Shown here piece after piece: positions 7,494-14,882 of a stretch of DNA of 39,868 nucleotides. The stretch covers positions 1 through 39,868 of the forward strand of contig CAAFEV010000196.1 in assembly GCA_900762005.1 (NCBI GenBank), in the 5' to 3' direction. The translations under genes were made by a program, and so were the position numbers. Each line of letters starts with the position of its first letter. Position 1 is the first letter of the stretch. The notes under the pieces were generated by a model. That model saw nothing but the letters and a program-made list of their open reading frames with translations. It did not search any database and was not told the DNA's origin. This stretch comes from an uncultured Oscillospiraceae bacterium (GTDB lineage: Bacteria > Bacillota > Clostridia > Oscillospirales > Oscillospiraceae).

Positions 7494-7979
7494 TCAGCCG
7501 AAAATGTAATCCAGCGGACGGATTTGCTCCGTCACAATCTCCGCGCGTGCAAACGTGCCGTCCGTCAGTGCATCTGCAAGCGTCAGCTCCACTACATAGC
7601 TCCATTCCGGCAGGGCAAGGCAGTACAGCGCGTATTCGTCCGCGCCGCTTTCCGTCTGCGCCCGGTCGCGGGAAATCGGCTTTGCGGAAACAGCGGTAAC
7701 CGTGCCGTGTACGCCGTTGACCGTGACCTCCTGCCCCTGCATGATGCCGGAGGCATCCGCCATATAGCAAACGAGCTTGCCGTCCCTGGCAACGCCGGAC
7801 GCAGTTACGGTGGTATCCAAGCTGCCGACCGCCGCCCAAACAAGCAGCGCAATCAGCAGCGCAGCCGCAGCCGCAAGCACCAGCCAGATGCCGGGGTTGG
7901 AGATTTTTATGTAGTCATGCAGCTCCTCCGGCGAGGACACCTTCTTTACGCTCTCTTTTCGGAAAATCGTTTCTGCCAT
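7494..7979 (-). CDS. Short HlyD-like NHLM secretion protein
   Basis: 161 residues from the preferred start: a basic cytoplasmic N-terminus (AETIFRKESVKKVSSPEELHD style), one membrane helix (about residues 30-52, NPGIWLVLAAAAALLIALLVW) and a small extracytoplasmic beta-rich domain. The SSPEELHDYI-NPGIWL segment is typical of NHLM bacteriocin secretion proteins. Usual family members are about 300 or more residues with a long coiled coil and lipoyl pair, which are missing here. The ATG at 7979 is chosen over 8000 because an AAAGGA site precedes it, though the spacing of about 12 is long. It is first in the exporter operon. Confidence 0.82.
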   Translation of the reverse strand: MAETIFRKESVKKVSSPEELHDYIKISNPGIWLVLAAAAALLIALLVWAAVGSLDTTVTASGVARDGKLVCYMADASGIMQGQEVTVNGVHGTVTAVSAKPISRDRAQTESGADEYALYCLALPEWSYVVELTLADALTDGTFARAEIVTEQIRPLDYIFG

Positions 7980-8057
7980 TTTTGTTACGCATCCTTTCAT
8001 CTGTTGCTCTGCTGCGTCGGTCAGGCAAGGGGTCGTAGTTCGGATTCTCTTCCTCCA

Positions 8058-8086
8058 AGTATACCATACCGTTCCTTATTTCGGAA
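8058..8086 (-). promoter_or_regulatory. Candidate leftward promoter of the exporter operon
   Basis: On the minus strand TATACT with an extended -10 TGG lies 17 bases from a weak -35 (TTCCGA). It sits in the divergent gap, about 80 bases before the HlyD-like start. Confidence 0.5.
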
Positions 8087-8115
8087 GTTTTTTTGCTTAA
8101 AAGCCAAAAAAACCT

Positions 8116-8143
8116 TTCGCAACCGCAAAAAATGTGGTATCTT
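8116..8143 (+). promoter_or_regulatory. Candidate rightward promoter of the peptide cluster
   Basis: TTCGCA, a 16-base spacer and TATCTT precede the AAAGGAGG/GTG start at 8180. The match to consensus is moderate. The promoter lies back to back with the exporter promoter, so one regulator could act on both arms. Confidence 0.4.
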
Positions 8144-8179
8144 GTGGTTATCAACTCCGAGAAAAGGAGGTGTGCGTCC

Positions 8180-9433
8180 GTGCATTCGGAATGGAGCTAT
8201 CTCATATACTTATACGTATGCGGTGCCGCTTCTGTTAGTGCCGAAGCACCGAAGGAAGCAATTTCCTGGCAAATCCTCTGGTCGCTTGCACAGCAGCAGG
8301 CAATTACCGGTGTGATTGCACACGCGCTGCGCCGTTCGCCCGCGCTCGACTGTCCGGCAGATATACGCAACGAGGCAACTTCCTTTCTGCTCGGCAACGC
8401 GCTGTCTAACACCGCACAGCAGGAGGCGGTGCTGCGGATAATTGCCATGCTGGAGCACAACGGATTGCATCCCGCCGTCCTGAAGGGCATGGATGTCGCC
8501 CGGTTTTACGCCTACCCCGAATGCCGCAGCTCCGCCGACACGGATTTGCTCCTGCCCGCGCAGGAGGAGGAAGCGGCACTCAGGCTGCTGGCACAGGCGG
8601 GCTTTCAAATTGAGCGGCGTAGTGAACAGACGCACCACAGCTCTTGCTTCCGTGCAGACACGGGACTGCTGGAGCTGCACGGACGGCTCTGGAGCACCGT
8701 CGCGGAGCAGGGCGTCTTTGCCGGGCGCGGTGCTGCGCTTTTACCGCTCGGCAGTACGCGGCACGTCCCCTTTGCCGGAACGCAGCTTCCCGTTTTGCAG
8801 GAGACAGACGCTCTGCTGTTTCTGGCGATGCATCTGATTAAGCACTTTGCCGTGCAGGGCACCGGCGTGCGCATGGCATACGATTTCACTTTATATTATG
8901 CAAGCAACCGCGCGCATATCGACCGCGCCCGCTTTTGGCGCGTCATGGAGCAGCTGGGCTTTGCAGGAATCGTGGGCGGCATTTTCGGCATCTTTGTGCG
9001 CTGGGGCGGCTTTTCGGCGCAAACCCTCGATGCGCCGCACCTGCCGGACGAGCAGACCTGCCGTCTGCTGCTGGAGGATTTTGCCAATTACTCCACCGCT
9101 GAGGTAATTGATGTCTCCTTAATCAACGAAGCATGGGTGCTTTTCTGCAAACGTACCGCCAGACGCACCGGTAAAGGCTATCGTTTGCGTATGGCACTGC
9201 GCCGTCTCGGCACACGGGTACAGCTGCTCTTTCCGAGCGCAAAGGTCCTTGCGGTGCAGTATCCCTATTTAAGCAAGCACTGTTTTCTCTACCCTGTCGC
9301 CTTTACGCAGCGTTTTTTTGCGGTGCTCTGCAGCAAAGAGCGTCGCCGCGCTACCCGCGTCCTGCACGATCCCCGCACCGTCACGGGTAAAACGCAACAG
9401 CGCGCCGCCCTGTTTGAGGCTTTGGGCATTTAG
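8180..9433 (+). CDS. Nucleotidyltransferase-like protein (NTP_transf_5 type)
   Basis: The GTG at 8180 is chosen because AAAGGAGG lies 9 bases upstream; an in-frame ATG at 8093 precedes the apparent promoter. The 417-residue product has the family core at about residues 95-180: LKGMDVARFYA, then RSSADTDLLLP, whose Asp-x-Asp pair is the metal-binding motif of nucleotidyltransferase folds. Relatives occur in several RiPP clusters, including lasso-peptide clusters beside HPr-kinase-like genes, as here. The substrate is unknown: it could transfer a nucleotide or sugar-nucleotide to the peptide. No lasso cyclase is present. It is the first gene of the rightward arm. Confidence 0.78.
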   Translation: MHSEWSYLIYLYVCGAASVSAEAPKEAISWQILWSLAQQQAITGVIAHALRRSPALDCPADIRNEATSFLLGNALSNTAQQEAVLRIIAMLEHNGLHPAVLKGMDVARFYAYPECRSSADTDLLLPAQEEEAALRLLAQAGFQIERRSEQTHHSSCFRADTGLLELHGRLWSTVAEQGVFAGRGAALLPLGSTRHVPFAGTQLPVLQETDALLFLAMHLIKHFAVQGTGVRMAYDFTLYYASNRAHIDRARFWRVMEQLGFAGIVGGIFGIFVRWGGFSAQTLDAPHLPDEQTCRLLLEDFANYSTAEVIDVSLINEAWVLFCKRTARRTGKGYRLRMALRRLGTRVQLLFPSAKVLAVQYPYLSKHCFLYPVAFTQRFFAVLCSKERRRATRVLHDPRTVTGKTQQRAALFEALGI

Positions 9434-9556
9434 CTCCGGGTTTATGACCGCCGCGCAGCACCCGCCCGTGCGTCCGCTCTCTGCGAAAGCAGCCCGGGAA
9501 ATGTCCGTGTAAAGGCTGTATATAAAAAAAGAAATCTGAAATTATATGCAATTCGC

Positions 9557-9585
9557 TTGACTTTACCGCGAAAATATGGCATACT
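9557..9585 (+). promoter_or_regulatory. Promoter for the precursor peptide genes
   Basis: TTGACT, a 17-base spacer and CATACT lie in the 270-base gap before peptide 1, leaving a leader of about 110 bases. This would let the peptides be made separately from the nucleotidyltransferase-like gene. I see no strong terminator in the part of the gap before the promoter. Confidence 0.65.
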
Positions 9586-9703
9586 GAAAAAAATAAGCTG
9601 AACGATATTTTTTCCTAACAATCCCCGTTTTCCTGCGTATAAGTAAGTGAAAGGCAGTGCAAAGCCCCTGCTGCTTTTACATAATCTGAAAAGGAGAATT
9701 GTC

Positions 9704-9916
9704 ATGAGTGAAAATAAGATTGATTTGAAGGAAGCCAAGAAAATGGCCGAGGAGGCCGGCGTTGAGCTGACCGACGATGTCATTGACCTGATTTCCGGCG
9801 GTGCTATCCCTGTTGAAATTTGGAATGAGATGCCGCCCGAAGAGCGTCGCGCTGCCCAGCAGCTTTCCATTTTTAACAAGTTCGTCTTGAAGCAGCCCTG
9901 CGCACTCGACCCGTAA
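9704..9916 (+). CDS. Candidate precursor peptide 1 with double-Gly leader
   Basis: A 70-residue peptide, with AAAGGAG about 8 bases before the ATG at 9704; a longer reading from 9647 has no such site. Residues 1-33 look like a leader: charged and helical (KEAKKMAEEAG), then ELTDDVIDLISGG, the classic pattern cut by C39 exporters. The 37-residue remainder starts AIPVEIWNEMPPEE and contains only one Ser and one Cys (near the C-terminus), so at most one lanthionine ring could form. It might instead be an unmodified bacteriocin or a signal peptide. It is followed at once by a strong terminator, a common way to make a peptide in excess over its enzymes. Confidence 0.75.
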   Translation: MSENKIDLKEAKKMAEEAGVELTDDVIDLISGGAIPVEIWNEMPPEERRAAQQLSIFNKFVLKQPCALDP

Positions 9917-9926
9917 GAAAAGCCCT

Positions 9927-9957
9927 GCCGCGGCGGCTTTTCCGCCGCGGCGGTTTT
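9927..9957 (+). terminator. Terminator or attenuator between the two peptides
   Basis: A 10-bp perfect GC stem (GCCGCGGCGG at 9927-9936 with 9942-9951) has a 5-base loop and is followed by GGTTTTATA. Partial read-through would feed the downstream modification genes. Confidence 0.85.
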
Positions 9958-9985
9958 ATATTGCCCGAAAAAGGAGGAACCCCTC

Positions 9986-10210
9986 ATGTATCAAGCACCT
10001 GATTTCGTCAAGGTTTCCGTAAAGGTCAAGGACGTTTTTGCCGGATACGCGCAGAAGTGCCCGTACGATTTTATGGACACCTCGTCCTACACCACCAACC
10101 CGCCGATCGTTACAAACTGCCCCACTACCGATCCGAACTATACATACTCCGCATATATTTACACGGCAGTCATGGCGCCGGCAAACTGCTACAGTACTTT
10201 AAATATGTAA
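9986..10210 (+). CDS. Candidate precursor peptide 2: Thr/Tyr-rich, three Cys
   Basis: A 74-residue peptide with an AAAAAGGAGG site 7 bases upstream. Residues 1-24 (MYQAPDFVKVSVKVKDVFAG and following) have alternating hydrophobic residues suited to pairing with the beta-strand of a PqqD-type recognition domain. Residues 25-74 hold 3 Cys (25, 45, 68), 13 Ser/Thr and 7 Tyr, the make-up expected of a thioether-bearing RiPP core. There is no Gly-Gly site, so it is probably not a substrate of the C39 exporter. It lies 9 bases before the HPr-kinase-like gene and ahead of the PqqD, radical SAM and synthetase genes. I do not recognise a named precursor family. Confidence 0.75.
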   Translation: MYQAPDFVKVSVKVKDVFAGYAQKCPYDFMDTSSYTTNPPIVTNCPTTDPNYTYSAYIYTAVMAPANCYSTLNM

Positions 10211-10219
10211 TTCCCCGCC

Positions 10220-11089
10220 ATGGGCATTTTCCCGGTATCATCCGAACAACTGAATTTACTGGATATCGGCAGGCGGTTTTCCCCTTTTTCAAACGAGGCG
10301 TGTAAACTGCCCGTTTGTTATGTCCATTTTTATACACGGGAGGACTTTGCGGCGGCATCGGCGCAATTTTCCGCCTTTTCCGCATACATTGCAAAATGTG
10401 AGCGCGGCGAGACCATTTCCGGCGAGCTTTCCGTCAACGAATTCGGCTTTTCGCCGCTGACAGACGGCATTGCCCTGCGCGATGACGAGCCGGTTTTTAT
10501 TTGGCTGCACAACGCTTACCGCCGGATGGAGGTTGTATTGCCTGCCGGCTTTGCTACTCCGCACCGCATGGAGCATCTGGCCATGCGCGCTTACCAGTAC
10601 ACCGCCGTAATGAGCGATTTTTTCCTGCTGCACGCTGCCGCCGTCGAATACTGCGGCGCGGGGATTGCCTTTTGCGGCATTTCCGGCGCGGGAAAAAGCA
10701 CGCAGGCACGGCTTTGGAGCCGTACCTACGGTGCAAGCGCAATCAACAACGACCAGCCCTGCGTATTCTTTGATAACGGCTCCGCCTTTTTACACGGCAC
10801 ACCGTGGAGCGGCAAGGAGCCGTGCTACCGCAACGAGTACTTCCCGCTGCGTGCGATTGTCTTTGTCGAGCAAAGCACGACCGAGCGCGTAGAGCGGCTT
10901 TCCGCCGCCGAGGCCTTCTCCCTGCTGTATCTCAACAACCGGATGCTGCCGATATATCCCGCGCCCGAAGCGGCCTATACCGCACTGGCGGAACGGCTTG
11001 CCACCTCGGTGCCGGTTTACCGCCAATTTTGCTCGGCAACCGAGCTTGCCCCGCATACTCTGCGGCAGGCACTTTTCGGAAAGGATTAG
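10220..11089 (+). CDS. HPr-kinase-like protein (RiPP-cluster type)
   Basis: The 289-residue protein has the P-loop of HprK/PEP-carboxykinase-like kinases near residues 152-161 (CGISGAGKST). It follows LLHAAAVEY and precedes AINNDQPCV, the usual order in the SynChlorMet and lasso-peptide kinase group. Characterised relatives phosphorylate the C-terminal Ser of lasso peptides. Here no lasso cyclase exists, so the likely target is one of the two small peptides (inference). The ATG at 10220 has no clear Shine-Dalgarno sequence but begins 9 bases after peptide 2, which suggests translational coupling. Confidence 0.8.
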   Translation: MGIFPVSSEQLNLLDIGRRFSPFSNEACKLPVCYVHFYTREDFAAASAQFSAFSAYIAKCERGETISGELSVNEFGFSPLTDGIALRDDEPVFIWLHNAYRRMEVVLPAGFATPHRMEHLAMRAYQYTAVMSDFFLLHAAAVEYCGAGIAFCGISGAGKSTQARLWSRTYGASAINNDQPCVFFDNGSAFLHGTPWSGKEPCYRNEYFPLRAIVFVEQSTTERVERLSAAEAFSLLYLNNRMLPIYPAPEAAYTALAERLATSVPVYRQFCSATELAPHTLRQALFGKD

Positions 11090-11094
11090 AAGCT

Positions 11095-11373
11095 ATGACA
11101 CACTATACCGCGAAAAAGCACTTTGCACTCAAGGAAATTGCCGGAGAGTTCCTCCTGATGGCACGCGGTCCCGAAGCACTGGATTTCAGCGCGGTTATCG
11201 TATTCAATGAGACCGGCGTTTTTCTTTGGAACGCACTTGCCCTGCCGCGTACCGCCGAGGAGCTGGCGCAGCTGCTTGCCGCGCAGTTTTCTCTGTCCCC
11301 CGCAGAGGTCAGCGGAGATGTTGCCGCGTTTTTAAAGAAAGCAGAAGAAGAGGGCCTGCTCTGTATCGAATAG
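11095..11373 (+). CDS. PqqD-like peptide recognition protein (RRE)
   Basis: The 92-residue protein has the PqqD layout: a beta-rich N-terminal half (FALKEIAGEFLLMARG and DFSAVIVFNETGVFLWNAL) and a helical C-terminal half (AEELAQLLAAQFSLSPAEV, then FLKKAEEEGLL). PqqD domains bind the leader of a RiPP precursor and present it to a radical SAM or other enzyme. It lies between the kinase-like gene and the radical SAM gene. The start at 11095 has AAAGGATTAG upstream. The likely client is peptide 2, whose N-terminus looks like a strand-forming leader; this is inferred. Confidence 0.88.
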   Translation: MTHYTAKKHFALKEIAGEFLLMARGPEALDFSAVIVFNETGVFLWNALALPRTAEELAQLLAAQFSLSPAEVSGDVAAFLKKAEEEGLLCIE

Positions 11374-11470
11374 CCGTCTGCGGGAGAAAGAAGCTTGAAG
11401 CAAGCTCAGGCTTTATTTGATTTAAGCCGTTTTTCCCGCCGCAAAAACGGCAGCCGAATAGCATGGCACT

Positions 11471-11533
11471 TTATGACCATTCCTTTTTATGGTCTTTTGT
11501 GCCTTGCAGCGCGGCGGAAAGGAATGGTCATAA
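11471..11533 (+). promoter_or_regulatory. Perfect 16-bp inverted repeat over the radical SAM ribosome-binding site
   Basis: TTATGACCATTCCTTT (11471-11486) pairs perfectly with 11518-11533, whose AAAGGA is the ribosome-binding site of the ATG at 11536. The left arm's GACCAT (11475-11480) can instead pair with ATGGTC at 11489-11494, a short hairpin followed by TTTTGT, which would free the site. The right arm is not followed by a T-run, so translational control is more likely than termination. The region 11374-11535 is otherwise non-coding; an in-frame extension from 11395 crosses this structure. Confidence 0.75.
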
Positions 11534-11535
11534 GT

Positions 11536-12702
11536 ATGTCTCTTTACGATAAAATTAAATCGTCCGACAATCCCATAAAGGCCTACGGCGATGCGCTTGT
11601 TCAGCTCACTGCGCAAAATCGCTCGCTCTGTGTTGCAACACTTGAACTCAGCCCGGTGTGCAACTTTACCTGCCCGTTCTGCTTTGCACGGCAGTCTGCG
11701 CAAGCCCTTGCCGCCAAGGGTGAGCATATTCTGCGCTTTGACGGCTGGCAGCGGATTATCGACGGTCTTTCGGAAATGCAGGTAATGTCACTGAGCTTTA
11801 CAGGCGGCGAATGTATGCTCCATCCGGATTTTACCCGCATCTATCGTTATGCCTACGAAAAAGGCTTCGAAATCTCCTTGTTGTCCAACGGCTCTGCAGT
11901 AACCGACGAAATCATTCGTCTGTTTTGCGCCTGTCCCCCGCAGAGTATGTATTTCACCGTCTACGGCGCATCGCCGGAAACCTATGAAACCGTCTGCGGC
12001 AATGCGCTCTGGTACGAGCGCGTGCTTGCCAACCTTCGCAAAATGAAGGAGGCGCAGCTCCAGTTTGCCTTGCAGTTCACCGCCGACAAGGAAAATCTCG
12101 CCGATATGGAGCAGATTTATGCCCTTGCAAAGTCACTGGACGTTCCGGTGCGTCAGAACGGACTGTTTATCGCTTACGGCGAATGCAGCAGCGAAACAGC
12201 GCAGGCGCGGGAGGCGGATCCGGCGGAATTTGAACGGATTTCCAAGCAGCTTTATTTTCAGGAGCATCAGACCACCGAGCAGGAATACTTACAGCGTCCC
12301 GTGGCTGCCATAACACCGGTGCAACAGCCGGTGATTGAAAAGGGCATCCCCTGCACGGCGGGCAGAAACGCCTGCTATATCGACTATCGCGGGGTTATGA
12401 CCCCCTGCGTCATTTTTGACGCAATTTCCGTTGACACCGCCGGAAAGACCATCAGGGAATGCTGGCAGCAGCTCGTCGCCGCCTGTGACGAGGTGCCGCG
12501 CTTGGTCGAATGCACGAACTGTCTGCACCGTACCAAATGCAAAACCTGCATTGCCGCACATTATAACGACACCAAGCAGTTCGGGAAGCCCTCTCCCCGT
12601 CTGTGTTATAAGCTGAAATATCCCGAAAAGGCAAGGGAAATTGAGGAACGCTTTGCCCGCGAGGGACATCTGCGCTCCGATATTGACTTGATTAAGGCAT
12701 GA
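11536..12702 (+). CDS. Radical SAM/SPASM peptide-modifying enzyme
   Basis: The 388-residue enzyme has the CxxxCxxC cluster motif at Cys42, Cys46 and Cys49 (SPVCNFTCPFCF) and the SAM-binding FTGGECMLHPD. A C-terminal SPASM domain follows: IPCTAGRNACYID, VMTPCVIF, then CTNCLHRTKCKTC and RLCYKL, enough Cys for two auxiliary 4Fe-4S clusters. SPASM enzymes in RiPP clusters make carbon-carbon, thioether or other cross-links, usually helped by a PqqD-type protein, which lies just upstream. The ATG at 11536 is chosen over 11395 because it has an AAAGGA site and matches the domain start. Its last bases overlap the synthetase start (ATGATGA region). Confidence 0.92.
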   Translation: MSLYDKIKSSDNPIKAYGDALVQLTAQNRSLCVATLELSPVCNFTCPFCFARQSAQALAAKGEHILRFDGWQRIIDGLSEMQVMSLSFTGGECMLHPDFTRIYRYAYEKGFEISLLSNGSAVTDEIIRLFCACPPQSMYFTVYGASPETYETVCGNALWYERVLANLRKMKEAQLQFALQFTADKENLADMEQIYALAKSLDVPVRQNGLFIAYGECSSETAQAREADPAEFERISKQLYFQEHQTTEQEYLQRPVAAITPVQQPVIEKGIPCTAGRNACYIDYRGVMTPCVIFDAISVDTAGKTIRECWQQLVAACDEVPRLVECTNCLHRTKCKTCIAAHYNDTKQFGKPSPRLCYKLKYPEKAREIEERFAREGHLRSDIDLIKA

Positions 12703-14882
12703 TGCAGCCGAAAAACACCGTCGCCGTACTGGGCGACGTGCATGACGGGGCACAGGTCTGCCGGATTGCCGAGGGGGAAACCGAATACATTTGGAAACCC
12801 CGCAATTCCGATACGGAGCTCGCCTTTGCCGCCTTTTTGCAATCGCTCGGCGAGGCGGGCTTTCCCTATTTACCGGGGCAGGTCCGGCTTGTGAAGCAGG
12901 GGGACGGTTGGCACACCGAGCTGCCTGTGGCACATTCCTCCACAGATGCAGACGGTATCCGCCGCTATTACCGGCGTGCCGGTGCCTTGGTTTTCCTTTG
13001 CTATCTGTTCGGCGCGACCGATTTACACGCAGAGAACTTAATTGCAGACGGGGAGTATCCCGTTTTGGTTGATCTGGAAACCCTGCTCGGCGCACCGGCC
13101 GCCCGCACCGTTGACCCCGAGGAGCGTTCGCTGCTCGGCTCGGTGCTCCATTCGCACCTTTTGCCGGTCTTTCAGACGGGCGAAGCCGCCGTGCAGGACG
13201 TAAGCGGATTGTCCGGCGTAACCGCGCAGGGCGCAAACCTGCCGCTGTTAAACGGTGTGCCGCAGAAGATTACGCACTATTGTTCCGAGCTGGCCGAGGG
13301 CTTCGCGGCTGCTTACCGTTTTGCCCTGACCCATACCGAATTGTTTGACGGACTGCTCGGTCTGTTTGACCGCTGCCGCTTTCGGCAGCTGCTGCGTCCG
13401 ACCGCGACCTATGCCGCCTTTCTTTCTGTGCTTGCCGTCGCGAAGCCGCTACAGCGAGAGCCACTGGCGCAGACGCTTGTCATCCGCGCCTATGCGCGTG
13501 ATGTTGACCCGCAGCGGGCGCAGATTGCCGCCGAGGCGATTCGCGCCGAGCGCGAAGCCCTGCTGCACGGTGAAATTCCGCTGTTTTACACCTATGGCAA
13601 CGAAACCGGCCTGCGCAGCGGTGGAAAATCGGTGCTGGACGGCTTTCTGCTCTGTTCACCGGTGGACTGCGCACGCCGCCGTCTGCATCGGCTCGGCGAA
13701 GCCGACCTTTGTAAGCAGCAAACGCTTCTCGAATTGAGCTATCATGCGCTTGCTCCCCTGCCGCCGCACAGTCCGGCGAAAAGCGGCGACCCGCTCGCGG
13801 CAATCGCGGCGGAATTAGAGCACTGTGCCGTGCCCGGGTTGCCGAACGGCTATTTCCGCCTTACCCACGATACCAACGGGCGCGCCTTTTTTGAGAGCGT
13901 CGGCTTCGGTCTTTACGATGGGCTGACGGGCATTGCCTGCTGTTACGCCGCCTTTTATGCCAAAAGCGGGCAGGCGCAATGGCTTGAACGGCTCGACAGG
14001 CTGCTTGCTCCTTTTGCACAAGCCGTGCTTGACCGTCCGTTTTCCGCCCCGCTGTCGGACAGTGTCTGCGCCCTGTCAAACGGGCTTGGCGGGATGATTT
14101 CCGCCCTGTTGCATATCGCGCAGTTGACCGGGCGGGACGAATGGCGCACCGCCGCAGAGGGCTTGGCGCAAAAGCTTGACCCCGCCCGTACCGGTGCACT
14201 TTCCGCCGATTTGCTCAACGGCGGCGCGGGGCTTGCCTTGTGTCTGCCCCGGCTTTCAGGTCAGACCGCCCTGCCGCTGGCGCAGGCACTTGCTCCGACG
14301 CTTGAAGCGGCTGAGCCTACGCTGACCGGCACCGCCCACGGCGCGGCAGGTCTTGCGCTGACACTCGGTGCACTGCAAACGGTGCTCGGCGACGGTCGTT
14401 ATGACGGGAAAATTCTCTCCCTTTTACAATGGGAAAATCAATATTACTGCGAGGAACAGCGGAATTGGCGCGATTTGCGCAAGCCGGAAAAGCCCGCGTT
14501 TATGCGCGGCTGGTGCTCCGGTGCACCGGGCATCGGTATGGCGCGCAGCCGTCTGCTTTCCTACAGCCGCGACAGTCGCATCCGCGCAGTATGCGAGACG
14601 GATATTGCGCGTGTCAAGGACTTTTTATCTCTTGCAAACGACGATGCACGCGCCACGCTCTGCTGCGGTCTTGCCGCAAGCGTCATGGCAGGCTCCTGTC
14701 TCGGTGCGGTAAACGACGCGCAGTATGCCGCGCTTTGCGCTGTAACAAGCACTGCCGCGCCGGAGCTGCTGCACCCGCTGCAAACGGGCGACGATAACGT
14801 ATCCCTAATGCAGGGACTATCCGGCGTCGGCTATGCCCTTGCCCTGTGCGGCAATCCCTTGAGCGGAGGAATGCTGCTTTGA
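12699..14882 (+). CDS. Shortened class II lanthipeptide synthetase (LanM-like), CCG cyclase type
   Basis: A 727-residue LanM-like enzyme. The kinase-like dehydratase part (about residues 20-350) has WKPR (Lys33), ATDLHAENL (Asp108, His110, Asn113), VLVDLETL (Asp125, Glu127) and GEIPLFYT. These correspond to the Ser/Thr phosphorylation and elimination motifs of LanM. The LanC-like cyclase (about residues 385-727) has zinc-ligand motifs GTAHG (His547), GWCSG (Cys606) and CCG (Cys655, Cys656). Most LanC domains have CHG; the CCG form is known from the ProcM clade, noted for broad substrate use. Typical LanM proteins are about 900-1050 residues, and the N-terminal 200 or so are absent here. It overlaps the radical SAM gene by 4 bases. 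Confidence 0.9.
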   Translation: MMQPKNTVAVLGDVHDGAQVCRIAEGETEYIWKPRNSDTELAFAAFLQSLGEAGFPYLPGQVRLVKQGDGWHTELPVAHSSTDADGIRRYYRRAGALVFLCYLFGATDLHAENLIADGEYPVLVDLETLLGAPAARTVDPEERSLLGSVLHSHLLPVFQTGEAAVQDVSGLSGVTAQGANLPLLNGVPQKITHYCSELAEGFAAAYRFALTHTELFDGLLGLFDRCRFRQLLRPTATYAAFLSVLAVAKPLQREPLAQTLVIRAYARDVDPQRAQIAAEAIRAEREALLHGEIPLFYTYGNETGLRSGGKSVLDGFLLCSPVDCARRRLHRLGEADLCKQQTLLELSYHALAPLPPHSPAKSGDPLAAIAAELEHCAVPGLPNGYFRLTHDTNGRAFFESVGFGLYDGLTGIACCYAAFYAKSGQAQWLERLDRLLAPFAQAVLDRPFSAPLSDSVCALSNGLGGMISALLHIAQLTGRDEWRTAAEGLAQKLDPARTGALSADLLNGGAGLALCLPRLSGQTALPLAQALAPTLEAAEPTLTGTAHGAAGLALTLGALQTVLGDGRYDGKILSLLQWENQYYCEEQRNWRDLRKPEKPAFMRGWCSGAPGIGMARSRLLSYSRDSRIRAVCETDIARVKDFLSLANDDARATLCCGLAASVMAGSCLGAVNDAQYAALCAVTSTAAPELLHPLQTGDDNVSLMQGLSGVGYALALCGNPLSGGMLL

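Noticed and set aside
11395..11535. N-terminal extension of the radical SAM protein
   Set aside because: It would be read through the 16-bp inverted repeat, is unlike the family and has no ribosome-binding site; the ATG at 11536 has one.
12289..13236. 315-residue minus-strand open frame opposite the synthetase
   Set aside because: Very Arg/Pro-rich translation typical of a shadow frame; the plus strand has all the LanM motifs.
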